The notes under the pieces were generated by a model. The model was given only the letters and a program-made list of their open reading frames with translations. It was not told where the DNA came from and ran no database searches. This document shows positions 16,499 through 23,844 of a DNA stretch of 49,122 nucleotides, one piece after another. The stretch is taken from positions 1 through 49,122 of the forward strand of contig JAZNCH010000023.1 in the NCBI GenBank assembly GCA_045587445.1, read 5' to 3'. Position numbers and translations under genes: made by a program. The DNA comes from RGIG1995 sp045587445 (GTDB lineage: Bacteria > Bacillota > Clostridia > Oscillospirales > CAG-272). Position 1 is the stretch's first letter, and every line of letters begins with the position of its first letter.

Positions 16499-17677
16499 AT
16501 GGACACTAAATTAAAACAACTCCCGGTTGCAATAGATAAATGTATTGAATATGATTATGCAAAAGTGAAAACAATACTGGAAAATCATTTTTCGAGTATT
16601 GTGAAAGATGCTTCTTTTTTTGAAAACAAAAATGTTGTTATCAAACCGAATTTACTTATGAAAGCGACTCCCGAAAAATCTATTACTACACACCCTGTTG
16701 TAATGGAAGCGGTTATTGACATAATAAAAAAATATAATCCCCAATCAATAACTATAGCCGAAAGTCCGGGAGGACCTTATAACACAACCGCATTAAATAT
16801 AGTATATAAATCTACCGGTATAACCGAGGTTGCAAACAAGTGTGGCGTTATATTGAATACAGACACGTCAGCAGAACAAATATCCAATCCCGACGGAGAA
16901 GTTTGCAAAGTGTTTGATATAATATCTCCTATAGCCAAAGCAGATGTTATTGTAAATGTTTGCAAACTAAAAACACACTCGCTTACGATGATGAGTGCTG
17001 CTACAAAAAACCTTTTCGGAACTATCCCCGGTATAGAAAAATTTGAAATGCATACGCGATACAAAGAATTGCCTATATTTGAAAAAATGCTCGTTGATCT
17101 TTGTTCTATGCACATGAAAAGAAAACCAATTTTGTCAATTGTAGACGCGATATACGGAATGGAAGGAAACGGTCCCTCCGGCGGCGATAGGAGAAACTAT
17201 GGACTACTGCTTACTTCCTTGAGTCCTTTTAATGTTGATGTAGCCTGTTCTTGTATTATGGGACTTGAGGGTGAAGTCGGATATATTAACGAAGCAATTA
17301 AACAGAGGATTTGCGTTAGTAATTCGAGTGAATTACATCTAATAGATGGAGCTATTGATGAACATATAATAAAAGATGTAATACTTCCTGATACAAAATC
17401 CTTGCCAATATTAAAAAAACTCCCTACAATTTTTGGCGGGAGACTAAATAAATTCTTTGAACCCAGACCGAAAATTATAAAAAATAAATGTATTGGTTGC
17501 GGCGAATGTAAGAGGTCATGTCCCGCTAAGACTATAGAACTTGTGATAAACAATAATGGAAAAAGAATTGCAAAAATTAATAATAAAGATTGCATAAAAT
17601 GTTACTGCTGTCAGGAGCTTTGTCCAATAAACGCAGTTAAAGTTATAAAAAACCCGATATTCAAAATAATTAAGTGA
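16499..17677 (+). CDS. DUF362-domain protein with C-terminal 2[4Fe-4S] ferredoxin
   Basis: A 392-residue protein. Residues 1-300 form the DUF362 domain (VVIKPNLL near 44-51, TTHPVVMEAVIDIIKKY, TIAESPGGPYNT, CKLKTHSLTMMSAATKNLFG near 160-179). The tail from about 325 carries two ferredoxin clusters: CIGCGECKRSCP and CIKCYCCQELCP. It is therefore a cytoplasmic iron-sulphur protein of unknown reaction. The start has almost no ribosome-binding site and sits 11 bases after the EamA stop, so it is probably translated through coupling. ispE follows 7 bases later. DUF362 proteins occur widely in anaerobes. A link with the isoprenoid pathway, whose last enzymes use iron-sulphur clusters, is only a guess from the neighbour. 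Confidence 0.85.
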   Translation: MDTKLKQLPVAIDKCIEYDYAKVKTILENHFSSIVKDASFFENKNVVIKPNLLMKATPEKSITTHPVVMEAVIDIIKKYNPQSITIAESPGGPYNTTALNIVYKSTGITEVANKCGVILNTDTSAEQISNPDGEVCKVFDIISPIAKADVIVNVCKLKTHSLTMMSAATKNLFGTIPGIEKFEMHTRYKELPIFEKMLVDLCSMHMKRKPILSIVDAIYGMEGNGPSGGDRRNYGLLLTSLSPFNVDVACSCIMGLEGEVGYINEAIKQRICVSNSSELHLIDGAIDEHIIKDVILPDTKSLPILKKLPTIFGGRLNKFFEPRPKIIKNKCIGCGECKRSCPAKTIELVINNNGKRIAKINNKDCIKCYCCQELCPINAVKVIKNPIFKIIK

Positions 17678-17684
17678 GGATATT

Positions 17685-18542
17685 ATGGATATAGTCAAAC
17701 TTAACGCTTACGCAAAGATTAATCTTTTTCTTGAGGTTTGCGAAAAACGTCCCGACTCATATCATAACATTGATAGTATTATGCAGTCGGTAACTCTTTG
17801 TGATATAGTTACGGTGAAAATGGCCGATTCTATAATTCTATCTAACACAGCTAATCTCCCTAACGATTCATCAAACCTCGCTTACAAAGCAGCAAAAATA
17901 TTTTTTAAATATACAGGGATAAATTCAGGAGCCCAAATACATATAGAAAAGTTTATACCAATATCGGCAGGTCTGGCGGGAGGCAGCACCGACGCTGCAG
18001 CCGTTTTAAAGGCCTTAAATAAGCTTTATTCGACAGATATAGATATTGATACACTCTGTGTTTTGGGAGCTAAATTAGGTGCTGATGTACCCTTCTGCAT
18101 AAAGGGGGGGACGTATTTAACAAAAGGTATAGGCGATAAATTTACCGCATGTAATTCTCTGCCGGAATGTTGGATAATTATTGCAAAAAAAGGCGACGGA
18201 ATTTCAACACCGTACGCTTACGGCGAGATAGACAGAACAAGAGGAAACAACAATAATTATATTCCTAAAACAAGCGCAGACATAATTTCTGCTCTTCAAA
18301 AACACAATATTGAAGAAGTGTGCAAAAATACATATAATATTTTTGAGAGTGTTGTCTGCCCTATAAGACCGTTTGTTGATGAACAAAAAAATGTATTAAA
18401 CAAGCATAATTCACTGTGCTCAATGATGAGTGGTAGCGGGCCGTCTGTGTTTGGTGTTTTTTTAAACAAAGAAGATGCTGATTCAGCCTTAAAAGAACTG
18501 CAAGAATACGGTTCCCAAGCGTATATATGTAAGCCTATATAA
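17685..18542 (+). CDS. ispE: 4-diphosphocytidyl-2-C-methyl-D-erythritol kinase IspE
   Basis: A 285-residue GHMP kinase of the MEP (non-mevalonate) isoprenoid pathway. It phosphorylates the 2-hydroxyl of CDP-methylerythritol using ATP. The N-terminal NAYAKINLFLEV, the substrate strip DSYHNIDSIMQSV near 24-36, the ATP-binding loop PISAGLAGGSTDAAA at 92-106 and the third motif MSGSGPSVFGVF near 254 are all present. The usual GYH of the substrate motif reads SYH here. GTGAGGA lies 6 bases before the ATG. It is the last gene of the secA run and ends at a shared terminator. Confidence 0.95.
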   Translation: MDIVKLNAYAKINLFLEVCEKRPDSYHNIDSIMQSVTLCDIVTVKMADSIILSNTANLPNDSSNLAYKAAKIFFKYTGINSGAQIHIEKFIPISAGLAGGSTDAAAVLKALNKLYSTDIDIDTLCVLGAKLGADVPFCIKGGTYLTKGIGDKFTACNSLPECWIIIAKKGDGISTPYAYGEIDRTRGNNNNYIPKTSADIISALQKHNIEEVCKNTYNIFESVVCPIRPFVDEQKNVLNKHNSLCSMMSGSGPSVFGVFLNKEDADSALKELQEYGSQAYICKPI

Positions 18543-18580
18543 AAAAGATGCACGGATTGAACCGTGCATCTTTGATTTAT
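18541..18580. terminator. Terminator between convergent ispE and cysK
   Basis: A 12-bp stem (AAAGATGCACGG at 18544-18555 with CCGTGCATCTTT at 18562-18573). On the minus strand it is followed by TTTTTT, so it is strongest for cysK; on the plus strand the tail is TTTGATTTAT. Confidence 0.8.
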
Positions 18581-18590
18581 TAGAAAAGAT

Positions 18591-19517
18591 TTAACTAAAC
18601 AAGGGAGTAGAGAAATATCGTTCAGCAGTATCAGGAAGTACTGTTACAACAGTTTTTCCTTTTCCGAGCTTCTTTGCAAGTTTGATGGCTGCAGCAACGT
18701 TTGTTCCGCTTGATATACCGCACATAAGACCCTCAAGCCGAGCCAAATCCTTCGCTGTGCGAATAGCTTCTTCATCTGATATTACGCATATATCATTATA
18801 TATTTTTGTGTTCAATACATCAGGGATAAGTCCGTCGCCAATTCCCATTTGCAAGTGCGTGCCAATTGTGCCGCCGGCAAGTATCGCAGCATTTTCTGGT
18901 TCAACCGCCCAAATTTCAATATCAGGATTAAGTGCCTTTAATGTTTCGCCAATGCCTGTTATTGTTCCACCTGTACCAATACCGGAACAAAAGCCGTGAA
19001 TTGGTCCTGCAACTTGTTCAAGAATCTCAAGAGCTGTATAATTTTTATGTACCATTGGATTTGCGGGATTTTCAAATTGCTGAGGAATAAATACATTTTT
19101 ATCTTTTTTTGCCATTCCAATAGCAGTATCGAGACATTCTTGAATGCATGCGCCGATATTACCCGCATCGTGTACTGTTATAACCTCTGCACCGTAATGT
19201 TCAACTAATTTTTTTCTTTCTTCACTTACAGAGTCGGGCATTATAATGATGGTACGGTATTTCTTTACAGCACCGACAAGCGCCAGTCCAATGCCTTGAT
19301 TCCCGCTTGTAGGTTCAACAATAATAGAATCCTTGTTGAGTATACCCTGTTTTTCTGCCTCGACAATCATATTATAAGCTGTTCTTGTTTTAATTGAGCC
19401 GCCTACGTTAAGTCCTTCATATTTAACAAATATTTGTGCGCAATCATCGTTAACCATATTATTAAGGCGAATCATAGGTGTTTCGCCCATAGCTTCAAGT
19501 ACGTTGTTGTAAATCAT
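18591..19517 (-). CDS. cysK: Cysteine synthase A (O-acetylserine sulfhydrylase)
   Basis: A 308-residue PLP enzyme that makes cysteine from O-acetylserine and sulphide. The PLP lysine is Lys43 in VGGSIKTRTA, the substrate loop is EPTSGNQGI at 68-76, and the phosphate-binding loop is GIGTGGTITG near 175. The C-terminal half includes SSGTNVAAA, which contributes to the active site. I chose ATG 19517 because AAGAGG lies 6 bases upstream; an ATG at 19523 touches that box and longer frames run through the promoter. It is a one-gene unit. The Thr-Arg after the lysine differs from the KDR of many CysK proteins but is a variant I recall in Clostridia. Confidence 0.94.
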   Translation of the reverse strand: MIYNNVLEAMGETPMIRLNNMVNDDCAQIFVKYEGLNVGGSIKTRTAYNMIVEAEKQGILNKDSIIVEPTSGNQGIGLALVGAVKKYRTIIIMPDSVSEERKKLVEHYGAEVITVHDAGNIGACIQECLDTAIGMAKKDKNVFIPQQFENPANPMVHKNYTALEILEQVAGPIHGFCSGIGTGGTITGIGETLKALNPDIEIWAVEPENAAILAGGTIGTHLQMGIGDGLIPDVLNTKIYNDICVISDEEAIRTAKDLARLEGLMCGISSGTNVAAAIKLAKKLGKGKTVVTVLPDTAERYFSTPLFS

Positions 19518-19556
19518 TATCATCCTCTTTTCAATCAATACTTCATATATAATACA

Positions 19557-19585
19557 ATAATATGCAAAAAAATACAATAGGTCAA
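19557..19585 (-). promoter_or_regulatory. Sigma-A promoter of cysK
   Basis: On the minus strand: TTGACC (19585-19580), 17-base spacer, TATTAT (19562-19557). No T-box or other leader fits in the 40 bases before the start. Confidence 0.6.
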
Positions 19586-19600
19586 AACAAAAAAGAGTAA

Positions 19601-19635
19601 AAAAATCGAATCACATTATAGTGATTCGATAATTT
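19601..19635 (-). terminator. Intrinsic terminator of the DacA-like gene
   Basis: TCGAATCAC (19606-19614) and GTGATTCGA (19621-19629) form a 9-bp stem around ATTATA; on the minus strand TTTTTTTACTC follows. Confidence 0.85.
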
Positions 19636-20676
19636 TTATGCAAAGTTCTGATATATATAATTTGCATCGACAACGTGGTTAGTTCCGCGACTTGCGTTTG
19701 GCGTGCTTGCACCGACGGTTACAAGGATATATTCTCTTTCGTTCTTTTTAGCAAAGGTAGCAAGGCACAATGCGGCTTCGCCGGTATAACCTGTCTTTCC
19801 GCCCAGTACATAATCATTTGTAATCCCCGCACGCTTAAATGCGGTGAAGGTAGAGTTCGAAAAAGTAAGACCGTTTTTATGCTTATTTGTTGATGAAGTA
19901 GTATATTTTTCGGTAGTAAATATAGTTTTGAATACATCATTCTTTAATGCGTAAGTTAATATCTTAGACAAATCACGAACTGTTGTGTAGTGTTTTTCGT
20001 CGTGAAGTCCGGTACTATTTGTAAAATTAGTATTAACTGCACCGATTTCATGTGCTTTTTCAGTCATTTTTTTGGCAAAAGCTTGTTCATTACCAGAGAC
20101 TGAATTCGCAATAGTAAGACAAGCATCAGCACCTGACGGCAACAATACACCATATAGTAAATCAATAATTTTAACTTTTTCGCCTGCCGCAAAACCGGCA
20201 ACAGATGCGTTTTGTGCTATTAGATACGAAAAGATGTGATTTGAAACCTCTAAAGAAACCTCCGTATCTTCAAAATGCTCCAATGCGATTATAGCAGTCA
20301 TAATTTTTGTAATTGATGCGGGGTATATTCTTTCGTCGGGTAATTTTTCTGCTAAAATTTCCCCGGAAGCTAAATCAATTAAAATTGCATTAGTGCTGTT
20401 TATTTCACTGTCAATTTGCTTGATTAGAAAACTATAATCAATTTTGCCCGATACATGAACGCCGTCATCTTTTGGTAGTGCGGAAGATGACTGCAATTGC
20501 ATTTCAGTGAGTGTACTGTTTCCCGGTATGAAAATAATCGAGAATATTGCAGAAGCTACAACAACAAATATTATAGCCTGAAATAGAATAAGCCTGTTAC
20601 GTATCATTCTCGCCTTTTTCTTTTTTATTAATTTTCGATTATAAACATCTTGACGAACATATTTTCTGTTATTCAC
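19636..20676 (-). CDS. D-alanyl-D-alanine carboxypeptidase (DacA/DacF-like, S11 family)
   Basis: A 346-residue penicillin-binding protein. A basic start (RKLIKKKKARMIRNR near 15-28) leads into a membrane segment at about 29-50, followed by the extracellular S11 domain. The SxxK motif is ASITK with Ser121 and Lys124, and the KTG motif is GGKTGYTG with Lys294. The second motif, usually Ser-x-Asn, reads SGA at 181-183 in LPSGADACLTIAN. The enzyme trims the terminal D-alanine from peptidoglycan pentapeptides. I chose the GTG at 20676 because AAGAGG lies 9 bases upstream and a perfect promoter lies just before it; the longer ATG start would be upstream of that promoter. No C-terminal anchoring domain is visible. 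Confidence 0.88.
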   Translation of the reverse strand: MNNRKYVRQDVYNRKLIKKKKARMIRNRLILFQAIIFVVVASAIFSIIFIPGNSTLTEMQLQSSSALPKDDGVHVSGKIDYSFLIKQIDSEINSTNAILIDLASGEILAEKLPDERIYPASITKIMTAIIALEHFEDTEVSLEVSNHIFSYLIAQNASVAGFAAGEKVKIIDLLYGVLLPSGADACLTIANSVSGNEQAFAKKMTEKAHEIGAVNTNFTNSTGLHDEKHYTTVRDLSKILTYALKNDVFKTIFTTEKYTTSSTNKHKNGLTFSNSTFTAFKRAGITNDYVLGGKTGYTGEAALCLATFAKKNEREYILVTVGASTPNASRGTNHVVDANYIYQNFA

Positions 20677-20713
20677 GTAAATAATCCTCTTTTTTATTAC
20701 AATCTTTCTATGT

Positions 20714-20742
20714 ATTATATCATCTTTAAATATTGCTGTCAA
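20714..20742 (-). promoter_or_regulatory. Sigma-A promoter of the DacA-like gene
   Basis: On the minus strand: TTGACA (20742-20737), 17-base spacer, TATAAT (20719-20714); both boxes match consensus. Confidence 0.75.
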
Positions 20743-20770
20743 GACAAGGTTATTAATCTTAATAATATAC

Positions 20771-20799
20771 TTGAAATCATTTTTTATTTGGTATATAAT
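20771..20799 (+). promoter_or_regulatory. Sigma-A promoter of the YbaK/EbsC gene
   Basis: TTGAAA at 20771-20776, 17-base spacer, TATAAT at 20794-20799. It is divergent from the DacA-like promoter. Confidence 0.7.
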
Positions 20800-20826
20800 A
20801 TAAAAAACGAATGGAGTAAAAATAAA

Positions 20827-21297
20827 ATGTCTATCGAAAAAGTAAGAATGTATTTTAAAAATAAAGGTATAGAAGAACGAGTAAGAGAGTTTGATATTTC
20901 AAGTGCAACAGTGGAATTGGCAGCCAAAGCACTTGGATGTGAAGAATGCAGAATTGCAAAAAGCATGTCATTTAAAATTGAAGATAATGCTATTATTATC
21001 GTTACAGCCGGCGACGTAAAAATAGACAACGCTAAATATAAAGCAAAATTTCACATAAAAGCTAAAATGCTTCAATTTGAAGAGGTTGAGACTTTTATAG
21101 GGCATAAAGTCGGCGGTGTATGCCCATTTGCAATAAACGAAGGTGTTACAGTATACCTCGACCAGTCCCTCAAAAGATTTGAAACGGTGTTCCCTGCTTG
21201 CGGTAGCTCCAACAGTGCAATAGAATTAACAATTCCCGAACTCGAAGAATATTCAAACTTTTCAGAATGGATAGACGTTTGTAAAAGTTCTGTTTAA
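20827..21297 (+). CDS. YbaK/EbsC-family aminoacyl-tRNA deacylase
   Basis: A 156-residue protein of the YbaK/ProXp editing family. Landmarks are the N-terminal helix, the middle AAKALGCEECRIAKSMSFKI segment (33-52) with the conserved lysine used in catalysis, the GDVKID loop near 63, and the C-terminal GHKVGGVCPFAI near 93-104. These enzymes hydrolyse mischarged tRNA, for example Cys-tRNA(Pro), in the cytoplasm. I chose ATG 20827, which has GGAG 10 bases upstream and follows a promoter; longer frames run through the promoter. Single-gene unit with its own terminator. Confidence 0.88.
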   Translation: MSIEKVRMYFKNKGIEERVREFDISSATVELAAKALGCEECRIAKSMSFKIEDNAIIIVTAGDVKIDNAKYKAKFHIKAKMLQFEEVETFIGHKVGGVCPFAINEGVTVYLDQSLKRFETVFPACGSSNSAIELTIPELEEYSNFSEWIDVCKSSV

Positions 21298-21308
21298 TTC
21301 TTAATATA

Positions 21309-21356
21309 ATAATCCCCTTCGATTGAATCATTTAATCAATCAAAGGGGATATTTTT
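21309..21356 (+). terminator. Intrinsic terminator after the YbaK/EbsC gene
   Basis: ATCCCCTTCGATTGA pairs with TCAATCAAAGGGGAT with one mismatch, followed by ATTTTTATAAATTT. Confidence 0.85.
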
Positions 21357-21400
21357 ATAAATTTCAACCAGTAATATCCGAAAGCTTATCAACAAGTAAA

Positions 21401-21430
21401 AAACCGACTTGTTTTGACAAGTCGGGTTTT
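21401..21430 (-). terminator. Intrinsic terminator of tRNA-Gln
   Basis: CCGACTTG (21404-21411) with CAAGTCGG (21418-21425); on the minus strand the stem is followed by TTTTTT. It begins 2-5 bases after the encoded CCA end. Confidence 0.8.
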
Positions 21431-21431
21431 C

Positions 21432-21507
21432 TGGCTGGGAGGGCTGGATTCGAACCAGCGCAATGCCAGAGTCAAAGTCTGGTGCCTTACCGCTTGGCTA
21501 CATCCCA
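21432..21507 (-). tRNA. trnQ-UUG: tRNA-Gln (anticodon UUG)
   Basis: The minus strand folds into a cloverleaf with encoded CCA. Acceptor 5' TGGGATG, D arm GCC...GGC with AAGCGGTAA loop, anticodon arm CCAGA-CTTTGAC-TCTGG with TTG at the 34-36 positions, T arm GCTGG-TTCGAAT-CCAGC, then CCTCCCA-G-CCA. Gln identity fits both the anticodon and the G discriminator. Two oddities: the sixth acceptor pair is a U-C mismatch, and the variable loop is six bases long. The gene has its own strong promoter and terminator. Confidence 0.95.
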
Positions 21508-21519
21508 ACGTACTCTATT

Positions 21520-21548
21520 ATTATAACATAATAATCGTCTGTTGTCAA
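21520..21548 (-). promoter_or_regulatory. Sigma-A promoter of tRNA-Gln
   Basis: On the minus strand: TTGACA (21548-21543), 17-base spacer, TATAAT (21525-21520), both consensus, about 12 bases before the mature 5' end. Confidence 0.8.
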
Positions 21549-21580
21549 TATATTTTAAGGTTCAAAATGGCTTTTTGGTA

Positions 21581-21609
21581 TTGAATTATTATTAGGTTTG
21601 TGCTACAAT
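21581..21609 (+). promoter_or_regulatory. Sigma-A promoter of the second MATE gene
   Basis: TTGAAT at 21581-21586, 17-base spacer, TACAAT at 21604-21609, divergent from the tRNA promoter. Confidence 0.6.
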
Positions 21610-21639
21610 ATGTCGAACAACATAATAAGGAGCGAATAA

Positions 21640-23010
21640 ATGAACTCGCATACACATTTAAAAGATTTCACAAGAGGAAATATAACAAAACAGCTTTTAC
21701 TTTTTGCACTACCCTTTATGGCATCTAACGCCTTACAGGTACTTTACAGCACGATCGATATGATTATCGTTGGAAAGTACGTAGGCACACCCGGGCTTTC
21801 TGCAGTATCTCAAAGTAGTATGATTGTCAACTTTGCAACAATGGTCTGCCTCGGTTTTTCCAATGCGGGTCAAGTTATTATAGCACAAGCATTAGGTGCA
21901 AAAAAGTATAAAGAAATGAACGAAGTTATGGGAACATTAACTATATATGTTCTCTTACTTTCTGTTACATTTTCAGGTGTTATAATTGTTTTATCTAAAT
22001 GGATTCTGAATGTTATGAATATACCGACAGAATCCTATGGTATGGCAATGGATTATTTGATAATATGTGCCGCAGGTCTTTTCTTCACGGCCGGATATAA
22101 CCTTGTTTCTGCTGTACTTCGAGGGATGGGAGATGCAAAACGTCCCTTTCTTTTTATAGGCATAGCTTCTGCGGTTAATTTAGTTCTTGATATTCTTTTC
22201 ACCGGCATTCTCGGATGGGGAGTAGCAGGAGCCGCTTATGCAACCATAATAGGACAAGCTGTCTCGTTTGTTTTTTCTGTATATTATTTAATAAAACATA
22301 AAGATGCTTTTGGTTTTGACTTTAAAAAAGAAATATTTGTTTTAAACAAAAAATATACCGGTATGATTACCGGTCTCGGAACGCCGATGGCAATTCAATC
22401 GGGCTTTATTAACGTATCCATGTTGTTTGTTAACTCAATGATAAACAACGTAGGCGTAGTTGCTTCTGCTACTTTTGGGGTAGGATGCCGTATTGACGAT
22501 ATTATCAATAAAATATCTCAAGGGATACAATATGCCGCTATGCCGATGATAAGTATGAATATAGGTGCACAAAACAAGGAAAGAGCCAAGCAAGTCGTAT
22601 ATAAAGCCTGGATAATTTCCGGAATATTTACCGTCTTTTGTATGCTGCTTTACATATTCTTTGGAAAACATTTATTTGTCTTATTTTCCGATGACCCGTT
22701 AGTTCACGATATGTCATCAACGTTTATAAAAGCGATTCTCTGGATGTTCCCCGCTTTTTCCATAATGCGCGGAAGCGGTGCATTTATTCAAGGCATAGGC
22801 AATTCCAAGCTTTGTATGGTTTTGGCTATGCTTGACGGGGTTGTACTTCGTATAGGTCTCAGTTGGCTATTTGGAATCGCTCTCGGATTCGGTTTTTATG
22901 GATTTGTTTTAGGATATGGGTTAGCTCCATATGGATACGCAATCCCAAGCTTGATATATTTTCTTTCGGGCAAGTGGAAAAAACGTAAAACCCTTGCAGA
23001 CGAAATGTGA
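21640..23010 (+). CDS. MATE-family multidrug/toxin exporter (second copy)
   Basis: A 456-residue MATE transporter with about 12 membrane helices. The opening DFTRGNITKQLLLFALPFMASNALQVLYSTIDMIIVGKYVG-type block is split between residues 9 and 49, and RGMGDAKRPFLFIGIASAVNLVLD near 165-188 is the family's inter-helix signature. The first-repeat features resemble the MATE protein at 14223, but the two are clearly diverged, so they are not a recent duplication. AAGGAG lies 8 bases before the ATG. Single-gene unit. Substrate unknown; probably a cation-driven exporter of toxic compounds. Confidence 0.93.
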   Translation: MNSHTHLKDFTRGNITKQLLLFALPFMASNALQVLYSTIDMIIVGKYVGTPGLSAVSQSSMIVNFATMVCLGFSNAGQVIIAQALGAKKYKEMNEVMGTLTIYVLLLSVTFSGVIIVLSKWILNVMNIPTESYGMAMDYLIICAAGLFFTAGYNLVSAVLRGMGDAKRPFLFIGIASAVNLVLDILFTGILGWGVAGAAYATIIGQAVSFVFSVYYLIKHKDAFGFDFKKEIFVLNKKYTGMITGLGTPMAIQSGFINVSMLFVNSMINNVGVVASATFGVGCRIDDIINKISQGIQYAAMPMISMNIGAQNKERAKQVVYKAWIISGIFTVFCMLLYIFFGKHLFVLFSDDPLVHDMSSTFIKAILWMFPAFSIMRGSGAFIQGIGNSKLCMVLAMLDGVVLRIGLSWLFGIALGFGFYGFVLGYGLAPYGYAIPSLIYFLSGKWKKRKTLADEM

Positions 23011-23013
23011 GAC

Positions 23014-23060
23014 AAAAAAGCTATAGATATAAGCTTTTCGCTTTAATCTATAGCTTTTTA
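23014..23060. terminator. Terminator between the convergent MATE and tatD genes
   Basis: AAAAAGCTATAGAT pairs with ATCTATAGCTTTTT around an 18-base spacer; poly-A and poly-T flanks give U-tracts on both strands. It overlaps the last bases of tatD. Confidence 0.8.
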
Positions 23061-23834
23061 TATTCCAAAAAGTTTACAAGCATTATCTCGTGTTATATTT
23101 ATAATTTGCTCTGTCGTCATTCTTTTAATTTCAGCGATTTTTTCTGCAGTATACCAAAGATTTGCCGAGTTATTAGGCTTACCTCTGTTGGGAACCGGAG
23201 AAAGATATGGCGTATCCGTTTCAATAAGCATTCTTTCAAGAGGTAACCTTTCAACTACTTCAACTATTTTTTGAGCATTTTTAAAAGTTACAACACCTGA
23301 AACAGAAATATACCACCCAAGATTTAAAAGTTCTTCCGCTGTTTCTTTACTACCGCTATAACTGTGAAGCATACCCTTAGCATTTTTATGATTTTTCAGA
23401 ATACTTACTACATCACCGTGAGCCTCCCTGTCATGTATACATACTGGGATATTTTTTTGTTCTGATAAATCAAGCTGCAGTTCAAACCACTTTTTTTGAA
23501 TATCTCTTGGAACGTAGTCATAGTAATAATCTAAACCTATTTCCGCAAGAGACACTACTTTAGGGTGTTCGAGCATTTTTTGGAGTTCAAGCAATGCAGC
23601 TTTGTCATCATTTATGCTACAACAATCGTGAGGATAAAATCCAACTCCGGCATAGAAACCGTTATATTTCTCGGCGAGTGCAATGCTTTCAAGAGAAGTC
23701 TTAATATTTGTACCGGCGTTAAGAATATACCTAACGCCGTTTTCAAATACATATTCAATTATTTTCTCTCGCTCGTGGTCAGAGTATTTATCGTCGTTAT
23801 AATGCGCGTGAGCATCAAAAATAATTTGTTCCAT
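23058..23834 (-). CDS. tatD: TatD-family metal-dependent DNase
   Basis: A 258-residue TIM-barrel hydrolase. Metal ligands are visible in DAHAHYND (5-12), the Glu in SLAEIGLDYYYD near 94, His in PVCIHDREAHGD near 129, His in GMLHSYSG near 155 and Asp in ETDTPYLSP near 205. TatD nucleases act on DNA during repair and turnover. I chose ATG 23834 (AAGG 8 bases upstream); the longer frame runs back into metG. It begins 10 bases after the metG stop, the common metG-tatD pairing in Firmicutes. Confidence 0.93.
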   Translation of the reverse strand: MEQIIFDAHAHYNDDKYSDHEREKIIEYVFENGVRYILNAGTNIKTSLESIALAEKYNGFYAGVGFYPHDCCSINDDKAALLELQKMLEHPKVVSLAEIGLDYYYDYVPRDIQKKWFELQLDLSEQKNIPVCIHDREAHGDVVSILKNHKNAKGMLHSYSGSKETAEELLNLGWYISVSGVVTFKNAQKIVEVVERLPLERMLIETDTPYLSPVPNRGKPNNSANLWYTAEKIAEIKRMTTEQIINITRDNACKLFGI

Positions 23835-23844
23835 TATTGTAACC

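Noticed and set aside
20677..20742. Longer start for the DacA-like protein
   Set aside because: This stretch holds a consensus promoter that reads toward the gene; the GTG at 20676 has the ribosome-binding site.
21323..21526. Open frame of 67 codons with an AGRAGFEPA-like segment
   Set aside because: It is the antisense reading of tRNA-Gln and its terminator, a well-known false frame. There is no ribosome-binding site.
14223..23010. The two MATE genes as a recent duplication
   Set aside because: Their protein sequences differ throughout and share only family-level motifs, so they are separate members.
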